Positions 1-8,786 of a DNA stretch of 64,000 nucleotides are shown here, in pieces. The position numbers and the translations under genes are program-made. This DNA is from Streptomyces scabiei 87.22 (GTDB lineage Bacteria > Actinomycetota > Actinomycetes > Streptomycetales > Streptomycetaceae), in NCBI RefSeq assembly GCF_000091305.1, contig NC_013929.1:6944001-7008000 (forward strand), written 5' to 3'. The notes under the pieces are model-generated. The model searched no databases. It saw only the letters and a list, made by a program, of their open reading frames with translations, and had not been told where the DNA came from. The stretch's first letter is position 1; every line of letters begins with the position of its first letter.

Positions 1-1241
1 TGTCCCTGGTGGTCGCGACCTTCCCCCGGAGCGAGCGGGCCAAGGCCATCACCGCCTGGGCCGCGACCTCCGGGGTGGCGGTGGCCGTCGGCCCGCTGGT
101 CTCCGGCTGGCTGCTGGAGAACCACGCCTGGGGCTCGACCTTCCTGATCAACGTGCCGTTCGCCGTCCTCGCCGTGTTCGGCGCGCTCGCCCTGGTACCG
201 CCGTCCAAGGCGGAGGGCATGGGCCGGATCGACTACGTCGGTGGTCTGCTGTCGATCGTGACCGTCGGCTCGCTGATCTACGCCGCCATCGAGGGCCCGC
301 ACTCCGGCTGGGGCGTCGGCCCCGTCACGGCCGCCGTGATCGCCGGTGTCGGTCTGGTCGCCTTCATCGCCTGGGAGCTGCGCCACCCGCACCCGATGCT
401 GAACGTCCGGATGTTCGCGCTGCGGCCTTTCACCGGCTCGATGCTCGCGGTGATGTTCTTCTTCTTCGGCATGTTCGCCGTGATCTACTACGCGACGCAG
501 TTCCTGCAGTTCGTCCTCGGCTACGGCGCCCTGGACACGGGTGTACGGCTGCTGCCGCTGGGCGGTGCGGTGTTCCTCGGGTCCGCGGTGACCGGGGTGC
601 TCGCCCCGAAGCTGGGGGTGAGGGTGATGGCCGTGACCGGCTTGACCATCGGCACGGTGGGCATGTTCCTGCTCACCCAGATCGACAAGGGGTCGACGTA
701 CGGGGACTTCCTGGCGCCCCTGATGATGCTGGGCCTCGCGCTCGGTCTGGCCATCTCCCCGGCGACCGACACGATCATGGGCTCCTTCCCCGAGTCCGAG
801 CTGGGCGTCGGCGGCGGTGTCAACGACACCGCGTTGGAGCTGGGCGGGGCGCTGGGGATCGCGGTGCTGGGCTCGCTGCTGGGCACGGCCTACCGGGACG
901 AGCTGACCGACCTGGTGGGCAACCGGCTCCCGGCCGAGGCGATGGAGACCGCCAAGGACTCGGTCGGCGCCGGCCTGGCCGTCGCGCAGCGGGTCGCGCA
1001 GGACCCCTCCGCCGGGCCCCAGCAGGCCCAGGCCGCCGTGGACGCCGTCCACCAGGCCTTCGCCCACGGAGTCGCCCAGACCAGCCTCATCGGCGGGATC
1101 GTCATGGCCGCCGGAACCCTCATCGTCCTCGCGGTCCTGCCGGGCCGGCGCGCGTTCACCAAGAAGAGCGCCGAGCCGGGGGCAGGGACGGCGGTGAGCG
1201 AGGCGGCGACTGTGCGGGAGCACACCGGGTCCCCCCGCTAG
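1..1241 (+). CDS. MFS multidrug efflux transporter, DHA2 type (5'-truncated)
   Basis: This is the C-terminal part of a proton-driven drug exporter. The reading frame is already open at base 3 and enters from the left, so the true start lies outside the window. The GTG at base 9 is internal. The first visible stretch (VATFPRSERAKAIT, then GPLVSGWLLE) is the loop and antiporter motif that normally follow transmembrane helix 4-5 of 14-helix DHA2 proteins. About nine further hydrophobic segments follow. A large loop near residues 295-350 and a charged tail (KKSAEPGAG) close the protein. It resembles the complete DHA2 protein at 59228-60820. The substrate cannot be told from sequence. The family call is secure; a role in antibiotic export is an inference. 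Confidence 0.88.
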   Translation, partial: SLVVATFPRSERAKAITAWAATSGVAVAVGPLVSGWLLENHAWGSTFLINVPFAVLAVFGALALVPPSKAEGMGRIDYVGGLLSIVTVGSLIYAAIEGPHSGWGVGPVTAAVIAGVGLVAFIAWELRHPHPMLNVRMFALRPFTGSMLAVMFFFFGMFAVIYYATQFLQFVLGYGALDTGVRLLPLGGAVFLGSAVTGVLAPKLGVRVMAVTGLTIGTVGMFLLTQIDKGSTYGDFLAPLMMLGLALGLAISPATDTIMGSFPESELGVGGGVNDTALELGGALGIAVLGSLLGTAYRDELTDLVGNRLPAEAMETAKDSVGAGLAVAQRVAQDPSAGPQQAQAAVDAVHQAFAHGVAQTSLIGGIVMAAGTLIVLAVLPGRRAFTKKSAEPGAGTAVSEAATVREHTGSPR

Positions 1242-1662
1242 ATCGCCGACGGGGCGTCCACCGGATCGCCAGGGACGCGTCCGCCGAGTCGCCGGGCACC
1301 GCCTCCGCCGGATCACCCGCCAGGCGCGTCGGCCAGGAACCCGGCGGCGCGAGACGCGCAGGGCGCGGGCCTGGTCCACGTCCACCCATACCGAAGGCGA
1401 TGAAGGCCGTACTCGATGCGGACTCCGATGCGGACTCCGAGGCCTTGAAGCCCGCCGAGTGTGACGGCCTCAGTAGGACGGACTACCAGAAGGCCGCGAC
1501 TGAAGTCCTCGCGGACATGAACGGCTGAGACGCGCTCCAGGACGCTCTCGACGAAGCCGCCACGACCGTCCCGGTCCTGGCCGGCCCCGACGAGGTCATG
1601 CACGAGCCGGCCCGACCGTCGCGGGCTGAAGGCCCCTGCGTCACCCGTACCTTCAGGGCCGC
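1242..1662. other. Intergenic region with no supported gene
   Basis: About 420 bases without a convincing gene. A 43-codon frame opens with ATG near 1400 (MKAVLDADSD...) and ends at 1528. It has a coding-like composition but no recognisable family and no clear ribosome site. Given the decayed transposase next to it, this is probably eroded coding DNA. Confidence 0.5.
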
Positions 1663-2200
1663 ACGAAGCTCTCTGCTGAGCGAGCTGCACACTTCCAGCT
1701 CATGCAGCAGGGTGTGCGCGACGAGGACACGTGCCGAATCGTCGGGTCGAACTCGAAGGCCGGCAGGCGCCGGGGCAACGGACGCAGACCGTCCGGCGGG
1801 AACAAGGCGGCATCACCGGTTCGTCCGGTGGTGCCGCCGTCCGTTGGTCGTCGCGATGCCTGAGCCAGGACGAACGGGTCTACATCGCCGACCGGGTACG
1901 GGAGAAAGTGCCGGTCAGGGCCATCGCCGTCGAGCTGGGCCGCAGTCCGTCGACCGTCAGCCGCGAGATCCGCCGCAACCGCACCACAGGCACCCCCGGC
2001 CAGTGGCATCACCGGCCAGTGGCATCACCGGCCAGTGGCACCACGGCGCTACGCCGCTCAAGCCCGTTGCAGGCAGCCGCTGCCCCCGCCCCAAGCCCCG
2101 GAAGATCCACCAGAACCCCGAGCTGCGGGTCTTCGTCCAGGCCGGCCTGGACCGCCGGTGGAGCCCGGAACAGCCATGCCATGCTCTCCTTGCTTCGGCC
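1663..2200 (+). pseudogene. IS30-family transposase remnant, several frameshifts
   Basis: Pieces of one IS30-type transposase lie in order but in different frames. Around 1690-1790 the frame reads FQLMQQGVRDEDTCRIVG, the N-terminal region. At about 1857-1985 another frame gives LSQDERVYIADRVREK followed by AVELGRSPSTVSREIRRNR, the typical IS30 helix-turn-helix. At about 2047-2075 a third frame gives RRYAAQAR. At about 2090-2190 a fourth stretch gives RPKPRKIHQNPELRVFVQ and RWSPEQPCHAL. The DDE catalytic domain that should follow is absent, and no terminal inverted repeats were seen. The element is dead. One frame change coincides with a 16-bp tandem duplication at 1996-2040. Confidence 0.8.
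1996..2040. repeat. 16-bp tandem repeat inside the transposase remnant
   Basis: The unit CCGGCCAGTGGCATCA occurs at 1996-2011 and 2012-2027, and nearly completely at 2028-2040. The unit length is not a multiple of three, so each extra copy shifts the reading frame. In intact IS30 transposases the corresponding protein segment (GQWH-like) occurs once. Confidence 0.85.
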
Positions 2201-2394
2201 AGCCGGGCAACCAGCACAACAGCACCACCAAACTGGCCAAGTCCGTCCGGTGCAGGGCGATTCAGGGCCCCCTGTCCTGGGGTGCGGTCGGGGCCGATCA
2301 CGGGCTACCGGTCGTGGAGCGTGCCGGCCGGGTCGAGACACCGGCTTCGTGTCGGTGGCCGATCCGGGATTCTCACGTACGGCCACACCAGCGG

Positions 2395-3246
2395 TCAGCT
2401 GTCTGCGGAGAGGTCCGCGGCAAGGAGCTGTCCGGTGAGTTCTATGCACCGTGTCCGGGCCGCGGAGAAGCCGTAGGGCATCTTGGTGATCGCTTCGAAG
2501 GCGCTCATCCGGGCTCCCTCCTCATCCTCCTCGCCGCTCGCCTCGGCGTCGTAGATGTCGAAGAGCTTCTCCTCGGCCTCGTCCAGTCCGGCCGCTTCAA
2601 TGGCCTGGTGCAGGGCCTTGTGGTGGGCGTGGTGCCGCGCGGCGAGTTCCTCGACCTGCGGGTCGTGGGGGTCGACGGTGTCGTCGAGGGCGGCGTCGGC
2701 CGCGTCGAGGCGGTCTGCCTCGGCCCGTAGGCCGGGATGGGTCGCCAGGGTGATGAACACACTGGCCTGAATCGCGGCGCCGAGCGGCCCGAAGATCCGT
2801 TCCGTGACCAGCAGGGTGTCCAGGTCGGAGGGGCGCAGTGCGCCAGGGGGCAGGTGGCTGAGCCGGTCCGTGACCAACGGGGAGAGCAGGCCCAGTGGGC
2901 TGCCCACGGCTCGCAGGCGCTGGACTGCCGCGCGCTGACGCTTGATGTCGGCCTCCTGGGCGGCCAGGGTCTCCTCCAGCCGGCCCAGGACGTCCTCGAC
3001 GTCGCGGGCTTCGTCGAAGGCGGTCCGCATGTCGTCCAGGCTGATGCCGGCCTCGGACATCTTGCGGATCCACAGCAGGCGGATCATGTCGTCGTAGCCG
3101 TAGCGGCGGCGTCCGTCTCCGCCTCGCTCGGGCTCGGGCAGCAGACCGATCTGGTGGTAGTGACGAATGGCGCGCGGGGTGGTTCCGGCGAAGGCGGCGG
3201 CATCGCCGATCTTGACCTCGCGGGGAGGCGTGGCGGAGGGGTACAT
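2395..3246 (-). CDS. MerR-family transcriptional regulator
   Basis: 283 residues from the ATG at 3246 (MYPSATPPREVKIGDAAAFA). The N-terminal winged helix-turn-helix is clear: KIGDAAAFAGTTPRAIRHYH, then IGLLPEPERGGDGRRRYGYDDM, matching the MerR pattern in which an Arg-rich wing follows the recognition helix. A coiled-coil dimerisation helix covers about residues 75-115. The remaining 170 residues form a helical, acidic C-terminal domain with no Cys metal-site pattern, so a metal sensor is unlikely. The frame stays open far upstream of 3246, but that part encodes debris of another gene. The perfect palindrome at 3288-3308, 42-62 bases upstream of the start, is a likely operator, suggesting autoregulation. 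Confidence 0.85.
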   Translation of the reverse strand: MYPSATPPREVKIGDAAAFAGTTPRAIRHYHQIGLLPEPERGGDGRRRYGYDDMIRLLWIRKMSEAGISLDDMRTAFDEARDVEDVLGRLEETLAAQEADIKRQRAAVQRLRAVGSPLGLLSPLVTDRLSHLPPGALRPSDLDTLLVTERIFGPLGAAIQASVFITLATHPGLRAEADRLDAADAALDDTVDPHDPQVEELAARHHAHHKALHQAIEAAGLDEAEEKLFDIYDAEASGEEDEEGARMSAFEAITKMPYGFSAARTRCIELTGQLLAADLSADS

Positions 3247-3287
3247 CGCAGACGGGGCCTTTCGTGCTGTGGTGCCCTCGACGACAC

Positions 3288-3308
3288 CACATGCCGCTAC
3301 GGCATGTG
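3288..3308. promoter_or_regulatory. Palindromic operator candidate upstream of merR-type gene
   Basis: CACATGCCG-CTA-CGGCATGTG is a perfect 9-bp dyad with a 3-bp centre. It lies in the promoter region of the leftward MerR gene. MerR regulators bind dyads of this size placed between or near promoter elements. Binding by this particular protein is an inference. Confidence 0.55.
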
Positions 3309-3309
3309 C

Positions 3310-3655
3310 AACTACCCACCACGCGTACCGGCTCACGGTGGTCACGCCGGAGGCGATGGACAGCGCGTAGGCGGCCTCGTTCCCGGAGCTGTGCGACCTC
3401 ACCTTGTTCTCGGACAGGTTGAGCGGATCCGCGACGGTCGAGGTGCGCACGCCGTAGAAGGTGTTGTCGTGGTGCGGCCAGCCGAGCGCACGTAGTTGCG
3501 GAGTTGGAGGAAGGTGCCGCCCCGGTCGAGGATGCCGTTGCCGCCGGGCTCGCGGACGATGTCGCTGTCGACGTTGGTGTCGGTCAAGACGGTCACGCCG
3601 TGCGAGGCGCAGTTGTAGATGGTGTTGCTGTCGACGGCCAGAGAGCCGATGGGTT
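3310..3655 (-). pseudogene. Right-handed beta-helix protein fragment, frameshifted
   Basis: Two adjacent leftward frames give pieces typical of right-handed parallel beta-helix proteins (carbohydrate-active or surface proteins). About 3655-3500 reads LAVDSNTIYNCASHGVTVLT, then VDSDIVREPGGNGILDRGGT. After a frame change, about 3480-3330 reads DNTFYGVRTSTVADPLNLSE and NKVRSHSSGNEAAYALSIAS. Both ends of a normal protein are missing. The second piece happens to be in frame with the MerR gene, which makes the MerR reading frame look artificially long. Confidence 0.6.
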
Positions 3656-3772
3656 CTCAGGTGGCCCTTCGAGGCTGCTGTGGGACGTGCGCGCTGGGCC
3701 CGGCCCTGGCATGCCTTGCAGCGCCCCGGAGGGCAGCCAGGGGTCCGGCAAACCTGCATCGCTCTGCGGGGC

Positions 3773-4432
3773 ATGACCACGTTGCCCGTGCGGAATGCAC
3801 TTGGGATGGCAGCAGAAATGACTGAGGCATTCGCCGCCACGGTGGCAGCGGTGGCCCCCGTAGTGCTCTTGGTGGCCGTAGTCGAGGTTGTCGGGTATGA
3901 GCGTGAGCGTCGCGAACGGGGTCATCGCTTCGTGGGAGCTGCCGTAGGCATCACTGACCTCGCGAGCCAGGCGCGCCGGGTAGGTCGCATGGGCGACGCG
4001 GCTTTGCTCGTTCGCCTGAGGACCGTGCAGGAAATCCATGAGGTGTACCCAGGTGTAGCCCGGGCCTTGGCTCGGAAGCTCGGGGTGAGCGTGCCGGTGG
4101 GCACAAAGAAGGCATGGGTACACCGGTTGAGGTGGTTGAAGTGGATCGCCTGGGCGTGCTGGGCCACCGTGCTAGTAGCCCAAGCTGTGGCAGCCATGAT
4201 TGCTCTGAACGCCTTGCGGGACCTATCCCACGTAAACCCGATGGCGGACGAAGTATGCGCAGTGATCGTGAGTGTCGGCGTGGGATGGGTGGCGCTGTGG
4301 CCGATCGCCCGGGTCACGTTTGCTTACACATGGGGTGGGTTCGAGGCGATGAGCGAGCACGTGAAAGCTAACGATCCTTTTCTAAGGGCACTCCAGGACC
4401 GGATCGCTCAGTTGGAAGCAGAACAGGTTTAG
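3773..4432 (+). CDS. Membrane protein of unknown function
   Basis: A protein of 219 residues if the ATG at 3773 is used. A second ATG 33 bases downstream (MAAEMTEAF) is equally possible, and neither has a strong ribosome site. Three hydrophobic segments are visible: one near the N-terminus (ATVAAVAPVVLLVAVVEVVG), one near residues 130-150 (WIAWACWATVLVAQAVAAMI) and one near 165-190. A cytoplasmic Arg-rich region lies between the first two, and a short charged tail ends in QDRIAQLEAEQV. Codon third positions are less GC-biased than in the neighbours, so acquisition by transfer is plausible. No family was recognised. The stop overlaps the leftward HTH fragment. Confidence 0.55.
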   Translation: MTTLPVRNALGMAAEMTEAFAATVAAVAPVVLLVAVVEVVGYERERRERGHRFVGAAVGITDLASQARRVGRMGDAALLVRLRTVQEIHEVYPGVARALARKLGVSVPVGTKKAWVHRLRWLKWIAWACWATVLVAQAVAAMIALNALRDLSHVNPMADEVCAVIVSVGVGWVALWPIARVTFAYTWGGFEAMSEHVKANDPFLRALQDRIAQLEAEQV

Positions 4433-4575
4433 GAACGTCGGAGCCCTCGCCGAAGAGTTGATGCGCGGGCTCTGTTGCGCGCACGGCCGCGTTGGACGAG
4501 CTTGTGGACGCCGCCGACGGTGATGCCGAGCAGTTGTGCGGTTTGGTGGGCGATGAGGTAGTCGGGCTTCCACAT
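4429..4575 (-). pseudogene. Fragment of a helix-turn-helix DNA-binding protein
   Basis: A 48-codon stretch reading leftward contains YLIAHQTAQLLGITVGGVHK, then LVQRGR. This is a good match to the small MerR/excisionase-like helix-turn-helix found in phage and plasmid proteins. The frame is open upstream only through unrelated sequence, and the rest of a normal protein is absent. It meets the rightward PIN fragment head to head near 4600. Confidence 0.4.
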
Positions 4576-4622
4576 CTGCGAGCCGACGCGAACCGAGTTT
4601 CTCCACTCGGCGCCCGTCCCGC

Positions 4623-4878
4623 TCACCAGGATGAGTTTGCGGAGGAGTTGGATGCTCTCTGCCTGCTCTCGCCGGTTCCGAAGAACGCCTGGCGCTGGGT
4701 CGAGACCGCCCAGTACAAGCTCACGCAACAAGGTCAGCATCAGGCAGCGGGAGTGATCGACCTGTTGGTGTGCGCGACCGCGGTGCACTACGGGCACACC
4801 GTGCTCCACGTGGACAACGACTTCCCAACGGTCGCCGGGGTCCTCAAGGAGGTCGAGCAGCGTGACGTGTGGACCTGA
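4623..4878 (+). pseudogene. C-terminal part of a PIN-domain (VapC-like) toxin
   Basis: The last 84 codons of a PIN nuclease: AWRWVETAQYKLTQQGQHQA leads into VIDLLVCATAVHYGHTVLHV and DNDFPTVAG. VapC toxins carry conserved acidic residues in this order: the D of IDLL and the D of DNDF. The N-terminal third, with the first catalytic Asp, is missing, and no antitoxin gene lies upstream. The fragment should be inactive. It joins the neighbouring HTH fragment as relics of a lost mobile region. Confidence 0.6.
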
Positions 4879-4961
4879 CTGTGGCCGCAACGCTGCGATC
4901 GGCTTCCTGCGGGGCAATGATCCCCGTGACGGAGTAGCGGCGAGGCACGCAGGGGGCGGGC

Positions 4962-5714
4962 ATGCAGGGTGCGCGGAGGGGCCGGTCGAGACGGGCTCGT
5001 ATCGGTGTGGCGGTGTTCCGTCTGGTCATGGCGGTGGTGATCGTGCTGTTCGCTTGGCGGACGTATGAGGAGATGGCCATCGCCGACGCCCGTTCCTCGG
5101 GGAACCTGGAACTGGCGGACGCCGTCGTCGTCGATCGGACGGAAGAACACGGGAGGGCGCCCAGGGGCACAGGCCAGGACCGCTATGCGGACTGGGTCCA
5201 CTGGGACAGGGTCACGCTCGAACTGCGGGTGAACGGCGAACTGCAGTCGGTGGAGGCCGGCGGCGAGGTGGGCGACCATGTCCAGGTCGGCCTGTGGCAC
5301 GGGCACATCATCGAGCTCGACGGCTTCTACGTGTGGCAAGGGTGGGGCAGCGGCCCCGGAGGGTACATCCTTGTCGCGTTCTACCCCCTGGCCATGGGCT
5401 ACCTGATCGTCCTGACGGTGGCGGCGCGCGTCCGGATGGCGCGCCGGGGCGGCGCCCGGGTGGGCGACCCGGTCGACTTCGTCTTCGAGATCCTTTTCGG
5501 CATCATCGTCGGAGCTGCCACGATCGTCCCGCTGGCCGTGGTACCCGCAGCCCTCGGCACCGAGCATCCCCGGTTCTGGCCGCTCATCCCGGTGGCCGTC
5601 GGCGCCACGGTCACCCTGCTCGTCATGCGCCGGCAGCTCCGGCGCGGGCAGAGCGGGGCCGACCGCACCGAGGCCGACGACACCGGTACGGAGGGCGCGC
5701 CCGCACGGCCCTGA
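4962..5714 (+). CDS. Membrane protein of unknown function
   Basis: 250 residues from the ATG at 4962. A basic N-terminus (RRGRSRRARIG) is followed by one transmembrane helix (VAVFRLVMAVVIVLFAW). A soluble segment of about 100 residues, rich in beta-prone residues, faces outward, followed by three more helices (near residues 130-150, 170-195 and 205-225) and an acidic tail. The layout of one helix, an extracytoplasmic domain and a helical bundle is common among actinobacterial DUF3592-like proteins, but no diagnostic motif confirms this. It converges with the DUF418-like gene 65 bases downstream. Confidence 0.6.
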   Translation: MQGARRGRSRRARIGVAVFRLVMAVVIVLFAWRTYEEMAIADARSSGNLELADAVVVDRTEEHGRAPRGTGQDRYADWVHWDRVTLELRVNGELQSVEAGGEVGDHVQVGLWHGHIIELDGFYVWQGWGSGPGGYILVAFYPLAMGYLIVLTVAARVRMARRGGARVGDPVDFVFEILFGIIVGAATIVPLAVVPAALGTEHPRFWPLIPVAVGATVTLLVMRRQLRRGQSGADRTEADDTGTEGAPARP

Positions 5715-5779
5715 GCGCCGGGCGTCAAGGCATCGGACGCAGCCCCGTCACGCCGGTCCGGGCCCGCCCCGGCAGTTCC

Positions 5780-7051
5780 TCATCGGATGCGCTTCGCCGG
5801 CCTGGTCGCGGCGTTGAGGAGGTACTCCAGGGGCCCGCGGCGGAAGAAGCGGGACCACAGGGCGGCGAAGACGATCGCGCCCAGGATGTAGGTGAGTACG
5901 GGTATCCAGGACTGCTGGGTGCCGGTTCCGGCGGGGGTGGAGAACGCGGACTGGGCGAGGAAGTGGCCGACGTAGGCGGTCAGGGACATGGTGCCCACGG
6001 CGATGACCGGTGTGGCCAGGCGGCGCAGTCGCGGCAGGCGGTCCACCAGCACCGTCGCGCCCACGATCACCAGGATGGCGACGCCGACGCTGCCGATGAT
6101 GTCGAACGTGGTGCCGCTGTGCGGCCCGGCCGTCAGCAGCGTCGACGCCGGCATCTCGGGGAACGAGCCGCCACCGGAAGGCATCGAGGCGCTGTCGAGC
6201 GGCATCGAGCCGGAGCCGCCGGACGACGAGCCGTCTTCCGCGCTGCTGCGCAGGGCGCCCGGGCCGGCGAGGAGCAGGGACGTGCCGTAGGCGGCCGCGG
6301 TGAGGGCGGCGCCGAGCGCGGCCAGACGCTTGAGGACGGTGGTGGAGGACAGGTCGAGGCGGCCCAGGGCCATGCCCGCGATCACGAAGGACATCCAGGT
6401 GAGGGCCGGGTAGAAGCCGTTGAGCAGCAGGTCGAGGACGCCCACCTCGCTGAGATGGCGGAGCGGGTCGTAGGCGTTGACGGTGTTCTGGACCGACGGT
6501 GTCAGCAGCGCGTTCAGGGCGAACGCCAGCTGCGGGGTGACGAGGGCGCACGCGGCCGCGATGATCGCGAGGGTCATGGCGCTCAGGCGGACCAGGGGCA
6601 GGGCGAGGAGGAAGTAGACCCCGTAGAAGCCGAGGATGATCACTCCTCCGTACTCCATCGCCAGCACGGTGCCCAGGGCCAGCAGGATCACGGCGCGGAT
6701 CGCGATGCGGGCCCGCGCCTGCCGGCCCGCCAGGCCGGTCTTCGGCTCGCGGCGGCCGGCGATCAGCATCAGCGAGAACCCGGCGAGGGTGGCGAACAGG
6801 ACCGACGAGTGGCCGTCCGCCATGTACCGGATCCAGCTCGCGACGCCGCTCGTGGCGGACAGCGGGGGGCCGATGTGCACGATGTACATGCCGAACACCG
6901 CCAGCGCGCGGGCCAGATCCACCCCGACGAGCCGTCCCATGGAAGGGCCGGGCGAGGTCGGCTCGGCGGTCTCGGGGGAGGTCCGGGACTGCGGGGGCGG
7001 GTTCTCCTGCGGGACTGACGTGTCCTGCGGTGTGGTGGGTGTCTGTGGCAT
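5780..7051 (-). CDS. DUF418-like / heparan-alpha-glucosaminide acyltransferase-type membrane protein
   Basis: 423 residues from the ATG at 7051, with GAGG about ten bases upstream. A Pro/Thr-rich cytoplasmic leader of about 38 residues precedes GRLVGVDLARALAVFGMYIV, the signature first helix of this family. About ten helices follow. The C-terminal part carries GTMSLTAYVGHFLAQS and RRGPLEYLL, features of the DUF418 domain. Family members are membrane proteins thought to move acyl groups or substrates across the membrane; the substrate here is unknown. A Ser/Gly-rich insertion near residues 270-300 is an outside loop. The gene lies 188 bases downstream of the APC permease, on the same strand. 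Confidence 0.75.
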   Translation of the reverse strand: MPQTPTTPQDTSVPQENPPPQSRTSPETAEPTSPGPSMGRLVGVDLARALAVFGMYIVHIGPPLSATSGVASWIRYMADGHSSVLFATLAGFSLMLIAGRREPKTGLAGRQARARIAIRAVILLALGTVLAMEYGGVIILGFYGVYFLLALPLVRLSAMTLAIIAAACALVTPQLAFALNALLTPSVQNTVNAYDPLRHLSEVGVLDLLLNGFYPALTWMSFVIAGMALGRLDLSSTTVLKRLAALGAALTAAAYGTSLLLAGPGALRSSAEDGSSSGGSGSMPLDSASMPSGGGSFPEMPASTLLTAGPHSGTTFDIIGSVGVAILVIVGATVLVDRLPRLRRLATPVIAVGTMSLTAYVGHFLAQSAFSTPAGTGTQQSWIPVLTYILGAIVFAALWSRFFRRGPLEYLLNAATRPAKRIR

Positions 7052-7134
7052 GGGACGACCCTCGCGTCGCCGCCGGTCGCGGGGCCATCCGGCAGGCCGC
7101 GGTGCTGCCCCCGCCGGTCGGCGGGCACCGCCCC

Positions 7135-7184
7135 GCCGGCCGGCAGAGAGCGGCGACCGGCCGGCCGGCAGAGGGCGGCGACCG
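7135..7184. repeat. Two tandem 25-bp direct repeats
   Basis: Two 25-bp units beginning GCCGGCCGGCAGAG lie back to back at 7135-7159 and 7160-7184, differing at one base. They sit in the 188-base gap between two leftward genes. Confidence 0.8.
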
Positions 7185-7185
7185 G

Positions 7186-7209
7186 CCCGGCCGCACCGGT
7201 GCGGCCGGG
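7186..7209. terminator. Perfect 24-bp palindrome, probable terminator
   Basis: CCCGGCCGCACC followed by GGTGCGGCCGGG is a perfect dyad starting about 30 bases past the stop of the leftward APC permease. No T-run follows, as is common for Streptomyces hairpin terminators. Confidence 0.5.
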
Positions 7210-7239
7210 TGACGATCTTCTTCAGCCGCCCGGCGGGGG

Positions 7240-8709
7240 TCAGTCCGCGTCGGCCACGATGGAGCCGACACGTTCGGCCAGGGTCGGGTCGCGCCGGACC
7301 AGGAGGGCCGCATAGCAGACGGCGGCTAGCAGGGTGGCGACCGCCACGTACGGGAACCAGTTGTAGGGCGCGGGCTGGCCGGGCTTGGCCAGGTAGTAGA
7401 GCGGGATCAGGATGGCCACCGTACCGATCACGGGCAGGACGAGGTGCCGGACCGGCCGGAACTCCTGCGGACGGTACCTGCGGTAGTACAGCGGCAGGGC
7501 GATGTTGGAGGCGAGGTAGACCAGCAGGATCAGGATGGCGCCGAGCGTCGAGGACTCGGTGAAGAAGACCACGGGGTTCATCGAGCCGCCGGAGGAGCCC
7601 AGCAGGTGGCCCAGGCCCCAGCCGCCGATGATCAGCAGAGCGGTGAGGGTGAAGGTGATGATCGCCTTGTTCGGTGTGCGGCGGATGGGGTGCACATAGC
7701 CGAAGAAGGAGGGGAGCAGCCCCTCGCGTCCGGCGTTGAACACCAGGCGGGCCTGGGAGTTGATGCCGGCGATCAGTACGCCGAGGGTGGAGGTCAGTCC
7801 GCCGAGGTAGGCGAGGAACGCCAGCACGCCGAGGGTGTTCTCGGCCACCTCCACGAAGGGGATGCGGGAGGCGCCGAGCCGGGTCACGTCGTAGCCGAAG
7901 CCGGTCACCGTGGCGTAGGCGAAGAGGATGTAGCTCACCGTCATGATCGCGACGGAGGAGAACACCGCGCGGCCGACGTTGTGGCGCGGGTTCTCCGTCT
8001 CCTCGGCGAGGGCCGCGGAGTTCTCCCAGCCGATGAACAGGTACACCGCCAGCGGGAAGCCCGCCGCCAGCCCCTTGAACCCGTCGCTGATGTGGCTGGG
8101 CAGGAAGGGGTCGAAGGACAGCTCGCCGCGGTGTTCCACCAGCGCGGCGACCGACACCACGACCAGCACCAGCATCTCCGCGCCGAAGAAGTAGCCGGCC
8201 CACTTGGTGGAGACGACCACCCCGCGCAGCATCAGCGCCACGGCCAGCCCGGTGAGCAGCAGCGTCCAGATGATCCACGGCAGGTCCACCCCGGTGTAGT
8301 GGTACAGGGTGATCTGCACGAACCCGCCGGAGATCGAGATGACGCCGGCCATCGCGATGATGTAGCCCAGAGCCGCCAGCAGCGCGGTCGTCACCGCGCT
8401 GACGGGCCCGAAGGTCTTGCCGACGAAGGTGATGAAGCTGCCCGCCGAGGGGTGCGCCCGGGAGAACTCCGCCAGCGTGTTGCCGAGCAGCGCCACCGCG
8501 ACGCCCGCGGCGAGGATGGTCAGCGGCGAGGCCACGCCCGCGGTGGTGGCGAGGAAGGCGAAACCGAAGAAGAAGCTCATGGCCGGGCCGACGTTGGCCA
8601 TCGTGGCGGCGGCGATGTCCGCCATACCGAGGACGCCACCGCGCAGCCGCTGCGGCGCGCCGCCGGCAGGGCCCGGCGGGGACGGCGAGCCGGCTCCGGG
8701 GTGGGGCAT
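7240..8709 (-). CDS. APC-superfamily amino acid/amine permease
   Basis: 489 residues from the ATG at 8709, chosen because GAGGAG lies seven bases upstream. Twelve hydrophobic helices follow the short Pro/Gly-rich N-terminus. The first helix region (GMADIAAATMANVGPAMSFF) and the FIGWENSAALAEETENPRHN segment after helix 6 are typical of APC amino acid permeases. The protein should import an amino acid or amine with protons. It lies 77 bases after the GntR gene on the same strand, so the two are probably co-transcribed and the regulator may sense the imported compound. Confidence 0.85.
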   Translation of the reverse strand: MPHPGAGSPSPPGPAGGAPQRLRGGVLGMADIAAATMANVGPAMSFFFGFAFLATTAGVASPLTILAAGVAVALLGNTLAEFSRAHPSAGSFITFVGKTFGPVSAVTTALLAALGYIIAMAGVISISGGFVQITLYHYTGVDLPWIIWTLLLTGLAVALMLRGVVVSTKWAGYFFGAEMLVLVVVSVAALVEHRGELSFDPFLPSHISDGFKGLAAGFPLAVYLFIGWENSAALAEETENPRHNVGRAVFSSVAIMTVSYILFAYATVTGFGYDVTRLGASRIPFVEVAENTLGVLAFLAYLGGLTSTLGVLIAGINSQARLVFNAGREGLLPSFFGYVHPIRRTPNKAIITFTLTALLIIGGWGLGHLLGSSGGSMNPVVFFTESSTLGAILILLVYLASNIALPLYYRRYRPQEFRPVRHLVLPVIGTVAILIPLYYLAKPGQPAPYNWFPYVAVATLLAAVCYAALLVRRDPTLAERVGSIVADAD

Positions 8710-8786
8710 GGCGGCAACTCCTCGTGTGGTGGGGCGGTGTGGTGGATACGCGGGGGTACGACGGCCGGGCCGGCACGGACCGGGAG

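Noticed and set aside
2395..3840. A 481-codon minus-strand frame containing the MerR gene
   Set aside because: The first 198 codons are frame-shifted beta-helix debris and non-coding DNA. The MerR domain starts right after the ATG at 3246.
5780..8776. A single open frame of nearly 1000 codons on the minus strand
   Set aside because: Its distal part is a shifted-frame shadow of the APC permease. Only the proximal 423 codons (from 7051) show family motifs and a ribosome site.
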